From Pseudomonas citronellolis (lineage in GTDB: Bacteria; Pseudomonadota; Gammaproteobacteria; Pseudomonadales; Pseudomonadaceae): a stretch of DNA of 64,000 bases. A program made the position numbers and the translations under genes. Location of the stretch: NCBI RefSeq assembly GCF_900112375.1, contig NZ_FOLS01000002.1, positions 303,096 through 367,095 of the forward strand. The letters run 5' to 3'. This document shows positions 63,668 to 64,000 of this stretch, one piece after another (the stretch's first letter is position 1; each line of letters begins with the position of its first letter). Under the pieces are notes generated by a model that searched no databases, was not told where the DNA came from, and saw only the letters and a program-made list of their open reading frames with translations.

Positions 63668-64000
63668 TGGTGGTCAAATAATTTCGGACACTTCGATAGG
63701 TTGTCTGGGTGGCCTGCGCTCGTAGCGGGTGGGTGGCAGATAGCCTAGGCTGGAGTGCAGGCGCACGTTGTTGTAGAAGCCGACGATGTAGTCGGCAATG
63801 TCGGTCATAGCCTCAGCATGGTTGGCGTAGTCACGTTGCCAGACCCGCTCCATTTTCAGGTTCAGGAAGAAGCGTTCCATGACCGCGTTGTCCCAGCAAT
63901 TTCCCTTGCGGCTCATGCTCAAGACCAGGCCATGCCGCTTGAGCAGCGCGCGATAAACCTCGCTGGCGTACTGGCTACCACGATCCGAGTGCACGACCAG
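63668..64000 (-). mobile_element. IS3-family insertion sequence (runs off window)
   Basis: The end of an IS3-type element lies just after lapD. The probable terminal inverted repeat begins TGGTGGTCAAATAATTTCGG at about 63668. The transposase frame reads towards this end. The other end and any target-site duplication are outside the window. Confidence 0.75.
63674..64000 (-). CDS. IS3-family transposase, C-terminal part of orfB (partial)
   Basis: The visible 108 residues are the end of a DDE integrase-type transposase. The second catalytic Asp is in VHSDRGSQYAS and the catalytic Glu is in CWDNAVMERFFLNLK, and the frame ends with LHSSLGYLPPTRYE. This matches OrfB of IS3-family elements, where OrfAB is made by frameshifting. 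The stop codon (63674-63676) lies within or next to the terminal repeat. The N-terminal half and orfA are beyond position 64000. Motifs are intact in the visible part, so activity is possible. Insertion directly downstream of lapD could affect transcripts entering from the right. Confidence 0.9.
   Translation of the reverse strand: MVVHSDRGSQYASEVYRALLKRHGLVLSMSRKGNCWDNAVMERFFLNLKMERVWQRDYANHAEAMTDIADYIVGFYNNVRLHSSLGYLPPTRYERRPPRQPIEVSEII

Overview
The window looks like chromosome of a high-GC Pseudomonas of the P. aeruginosa lineage. I judge this from the extreme GC bias at third codon positions, the many copies of an extragenic palindrome beginning GTAGGAGCG, and gene content I recognise from P. 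aeruginosa. From memory of the PAO1 map, three blocks are collinear with it: rnd to acyl-CoA dehydrogenase (about 1-11.3 kb; PA1294-PA1284), hldD to recQ (about 40.8-52.5 kb; PA3337-PA3344) and the YecA-like gene to lapD (about 53.4-63.6 kb; PA1440-PA1433). The rest is a different arrangement. These locus numbers were not checked by search. I see no rRNA, tRNA, CRISPR array or prophage.

Layout. 1-11.3 kb: RNase D, a lactonase-like beta-propeller protein, a PlsC-type acyltransferase, a mercaptopyruvate sulfurtransferase, an orphan gene, FadL, then a MarR-headed run (marR, MFS permease, a 40-residue membrane peptide, periplasmic glutathione peroxidase) divergent from a 606-residue acyl-CoA dehydrogenase. 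11.7-20 kb: DEAD-box helicase, MFS permease, MscS-type channel, a DHFR-like reductase and NUDIX pair, NlpC/P60 peptidase, and two overlapping EamA permeases. 20.4-26.4 kb: azoreductase, a small exported protein, LysR, alpha/beta hydrolase, cyclophilin, an ABC exporter, and a REP-associated tyrosine transposase (RAYT) embedded in REP sequences. 26.9-33.9 kb: small exported and hypothetical genes, an N-acyltransferase, a glycosyltransferase translationally linked to a metallophosphatase that carries an in-frame amber codon, AraC, CsaA, and a third EamA permease. 34-40.8 kb: a sugar-acid catabolic cluster (semialdehyde dehydrogenase, UxaA/GarD-type dehydratase, MFS permease, GguC/AraD1-type FAH protein) divergent from its LysR regulator. 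40.8-52.5 kb: HldD, a SelW-like protein, the patatin-type autotransporter PlpD, a FimV-like protein, MarR, DUF2804, an HsbD-like diguanylate cyclase and RecQ. 53.4-63.6 kb: YecA- and YbaN-like genes, a four-gene efflux and two-component operon, and the LapG-LapD biofilm switch. An IS3-type element runs off the right edge.

The intergenic DNA is unusually structured. Several gaps of 350-900 bp are packed with modular palindromes: short REP hairpins, REP doublets (REPINs), a 73-76 bp element with GTAGGATGGGTTGAGC arms, and a CCCTCTCCC hairpin. A composite of about 630 bp occurs twice in opposite orientation (6.29-6.91 kb and 52.64-53.28 kb), and a shuffled partial copy lies near 33 kb. The second full copy sits exactly where the apparent PAO1 gene order breaks between recQ and the YecA-like gene. 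The resident RAYT, whose stop codon is supplied by a REP, is the obvious candidate for the enzyme that spreads the short elements.

The strongest leads for a second look are the RAYT/REPIN locus, the long inverted composite repeat, the amber-interrupted phosphatase, the translationally coupled 40-residue membrane peptide, and the non-phosphorylative sugar-acid cluster that lacks a DapA-type enzyme.
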